A stretch of DNA of 64,000 nt from Typhlomys cinereus (Eukaryota; Chordata; Mammalia; Rodentia; Platacanthomyidae): NCBI GenBank assembly GCA_023101885.1, contig JALPQD010000089.1, forward strand, positions 4,511,087 to 4,575,086. Direction: 5' to 3'. The notes beneath the pieces are model-generated. The model saw nothing but the letters and a program-made list of their open reading frames with translations. It ran no database searches and was not told where the DNA came from. Below, piece after piece: positions 61,106 through 64,000 of this stretch. The position numbers and the translations under genes are program-made. Position 1 is the first letter of the stretch; each line of letters begins with the position of its first letter.

Positions 61106-61999
61106 TTAGATGTTCTGTTCAGGGTCAAGTACTACAAAGTCACTTATTCTTTGCACTATATTCTCTTCATCTGTCATTCTCTGTATTATTAACCATACAC
61201 TGAAAATAAGAGGCTTCTCAGCTGAAAGCAGAACGCTGCACTAACCTAATAATATTAAAAATAATTTATTTAAATCTAAGTTAAAAGTGTTTGTTTACCC
61301 CCATAACATTTATGCCACTATTGTATACTGATAGGCACATTTTGCTAGAGTGATTGTTATTTTAGTTCACAGAATATATAACTTGACAATGCTAGTTTTT
61401 TTTTCCCAGATGGCCTTCATATAACCATTTGGGAATATGAAATTTAGGAAACAGAAGATTTAAGATCACTTTCAGCTTAATTTCTTCATGTCTGTAACTG
61501 ATATATGTGGTGACTTCAACAAAATGGTCTTACATTTGCTTCTGGTGGCAGCAAAGAACAATGGCCTGTTTGGGTTCTCTAAGAGGCCTCTCTGACCAAC
61601 AGTTTATATGGCAGTGTCCCATACCTGGCCCTAAAAGTTTTGTTTAATTATCTATGCTTCAGTGAGGAATGTCTGAAGTCAGTTACCACTATCTCTTTAT
61701 GTATACCTATGAAGGGACTTCTATTAGGAGGTTCATTATAGAATTGCCTCATTGTACAGCCAGAAAAGTCTTATGATTGTCCATCCTGAAAGCTGTGTGC
61801 ACAAGGGAATGGGTGGTATGGCCAGGTCCAATTTGGGAAGTTGATAAACCAATAGTGTAACTATCCATCTCAAGGAAAATCTCCTAAAAAAATCCTGGAA
61901 ACCTTCTAGTTTAAGCTTTGGATTATTAAGGAGAATCTAGGCAGGGAAAGGAGAAATCTGTCTGTTTCAGTTCCACAACACCACTCTCTATTGGTACCA
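61106..61999. other. unassigned sequence
   Basis: No supported repeat or gene. The 61.55-61.98 kb part has ordinary composition and ends next to a URR1-like repeat. Confidence 0.4.
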
Positions 62000-62004
62000 A
62001 ATTT

Positions 62005-62405
62005 TTCTTAGTTACTTGTTATTGCTATGATGAATACATGACTCGAACAGTGGAGCAAAGGGTTTATTTATTTATACTCACACTTGTAGGTCACAGTTCA
62101 TTATGATGGCAGAAGAGTTCTTACCAACTTTTGAAGCCAAAGGAATTAACCACACCACCACACAACATCCACAAGAAAAGTTGAGAGAGTAGCATGCTTT
62201 CTTCCTTTCCAGCCTGCTGAGGGCGAGCAATTCTTTCTCCATCTTTTCCGTCTGCCCAGGGGAATGATCTCACATACCATGACCTGGTTCTTCCTACCTC
62301 AGTAGATCATTTTGGAAAGCTTGTCTTAATTATGTAATTTTTCATATGTGTGCCTAAAGACTGAATTCAATCATCAAATTGACATCTGGCTATAACCAGC
62401 ACAAT
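62005..62405 (+). repeat. URR1-like repeat
   Basis: 'gttacttgttattgctatga', 'aaagggtttatttattta', 'gtcacagttcattatgatgg' and the end 'caaattgacatctggctata' give the full order of the family. A second end-like block 'caggttggcacctaactatg' lies at 62599-62618, suggesting an insertion near the right end. Confidence 0.55.
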
Positions 62406-62879
62406 ATCCCATTACCAGGAGAAAGAATGGATTTGTAGAATAGTATTCAGGTCCCCATCCAGGTGAGTGGTGCTCATACACACTAACAGCAGATCTTCCA
62501 CACTCCATAAGCTGACAGAAGAGTGTGTCTCTCTCAGAAATATTCACAGACACACTCAGAAACAATATTTTACCATCACTTCAGTTATACTGCAATCCAG
62601 TCAGGTTGGCACCTAACTATGGCCACCACAGTATGTCTATGAAAAGAGATCACCTGAGGACTCAGATATTTCCCAGAATATTTGAGAGACTCTAAGAGTC
62701 ACTGTAACTTTTATCTTTACAATACTATAAATAATCATGAAATACATTGGGGTCAAAAATGTCTTTAGTTACTCTTAAAAGAATCGGAAAAAGTCTATAA
62801 ATGGGATCACAAAAATGCATGGTTTGCAGTTTGGATAAAAACTAGGTTTCCATATTCTGTGATGAAGGTTTGACCTTCA

Positions 62880-63180
62880 ATGGCATTCAAAGGAGGATGC
62901 TAGGGGAAATGATTGATGGGATGCAGGCAAGGACAGAGCCATACTGAGCTCTGTTGAGCCCATTACTGAGAAGTGCTGCAGACTACAAATGAGGTCTGGC
63001 TCCAGTTCAGAGTTCAACGAGAGTATGCTCTTGAAATCCCAGCATTCACCCTAATCCCTCCCTCTCTCTTTCAAGTTCCTTGCTGCCATAAGTGGGCATC
63101 TTATTCCAATAAAGCTCCTTCATAGTGATGTTTTTCTTCCAAAATGTCCTTCCATTGTGTCTCTTTTTTTGCCACAGATG
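62880..63180 (+). mobile_element. possible LTR remnant with AATAAA signal
   Basis: 'ccttgctgccataagtggg' followed by 'ccaataaagctccttcata' resembles the R/U5 part of a rodent LTR. Boundaries, TSD and family could not be determined. Confidence 0.25.
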
Positions 63181-64000
63181 GCCAGGAAGTCATGGAGTAA
63201 AATCTCTGAACACGTGAGTCTCAACAAACATTTCTCTTTGTGTCAGATACTTTGTTACAATAGCTAACTACAATAGCTAGGAGATTATATGGTGAGAAAA
63301 ATTGTAAATTTTTCTAGAATTAAAAAATGTGAGTGGGAAAAATGAAGATTCAGAAAATATTATGTGTCTCCAAGTTCATGAATGCAGCTTTCTATTAATT
63401 TTAGATTATATATATATTTGGGGATATTTACAAATTTATACAATGAGCATGAACTTCTGTATCTCATATTTTCAAAAGTATTTAAAATCTGCAGTGCCAG
63501 ACACTAATACAGGGATGTGCAGATGAAAGTACATTTATGTTTAAATCTATGGCAAAGACATCATTTAGAACTTAGGGAGAAATGATAGCTACACAACAAT
63601 TGACAAAGAGACAAACTCATAAATTATGCTTATTTAGTTCTGGAAAATAGTTTTAGATATGAGCAAAAATTAGAAACAATAATGTTTTACCTTGTCATAA
63701 TATTTGGAGATGCCAATTTTAGTCCAAAGAAAAAGTACCAACTGTAAACCTCATAACCCATGGAATAAAATAATATATCTTTCAAAACAAATGAAAAAGG
63801 AGAACATACAAAAGCACTTAGTAATTGGTAAATATATTCATGATATTTTTAATAAGGAGATGCAAAATTCTTTGCATCATGTAATCCCATTTGGAATTTA
63901 TGTTATTTCTAATATTTGATTGAAAGGGTCAAAATCAATAGCTTAACTGCTGTGTTTTCTCCATAGTGAGAAAATGAAAATATGTGTATTTGATGGATTA
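63181..64000. other. unassigned AT-rich sequence
   Basis: No recognisable repeat, gene or RNA up to the window end. Confidence 0.45.

Overview
This window reads as a stretch of rodent nuclear genome with no recognisable protein-coding exon. It is AT-rich and crowded with microsatellites. Rodent-type interspersed repeats fill much of it: B4/RSINE1 (ID-B1 composite) and B1-like fragments, a B2-superfamily tRNA-derived SINE, URR1-like repeats, and several generations of LINE-1. The young SINE is not the canonical mouse or rat B2, and the LINE-1 ORF1p N-terminus is not the mouse one. A rodent outside Muridae is therefore likely. A dipodoid (jerboa or jumping mouse) is possible, because the SINE body after the B box vaguely resembles the DIP family; this is a weak inference from memory.

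Layout. 0-11 kb: old LINE-1 pieces (3.7-4.0, 6.1-7.2, 7.6-9.0 and 10.4-10.9 kb), URR1-like repeats and B4 SINEs. 11-18.3 kb: repeat-poor, with a CpG-containing island carrying two consensus splice donors at 11.8-12.4 kb (candidate promoter and non-coding first exon) and a low-repeat block at 14.4-15.0 kb (candidate conserved non-coding element). 18.3-24.9 kb: SINE fragments, a long unassigned AT-rich stretch and a LINE-1 3' UTR. 26-32 kb: SINEs, URR1-like repeats, a LINE-1 3' end inverted relative to the 7.6-kb copy, and a young SINE nested in an older B4. 32-47 kb: mostly unassigned sequence with scattered SINEs, one of which (36.6 kb) has a perfect 15-bp target-site duplication (TSD). 47.1-47.6 kb: a probable solo LTR. 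49.15-55.42 kb: a nearly full-length LINE-1 on the minus strand with a perfect 15-bp TSD. 55-64 kb: SINEs, a second young SINE with a perfect TSD, and a 3'-truncated LINE-1 ORF2 fragment that jumped into an older LINE-1 3' UTR.

The only substantial coding sequence belongs to the 6.3-kb LINE-1. Its ORF1 is long but stops 39 codons early. Its ORF2 keeps the FADD reverse-transcriptase motif but has an early stop, further stops, a frameshift, and a His-to-Tyr change at codon 230 of the endonuclease. I see no operon, CRISPR array, phage or other coordinated gene system, and no convincing RNA gene. The most useful leads are the candidate promoter island, the lineage-specific SINE, and two LINE-1 pieces that seem to end in poly(A) at internal positions.
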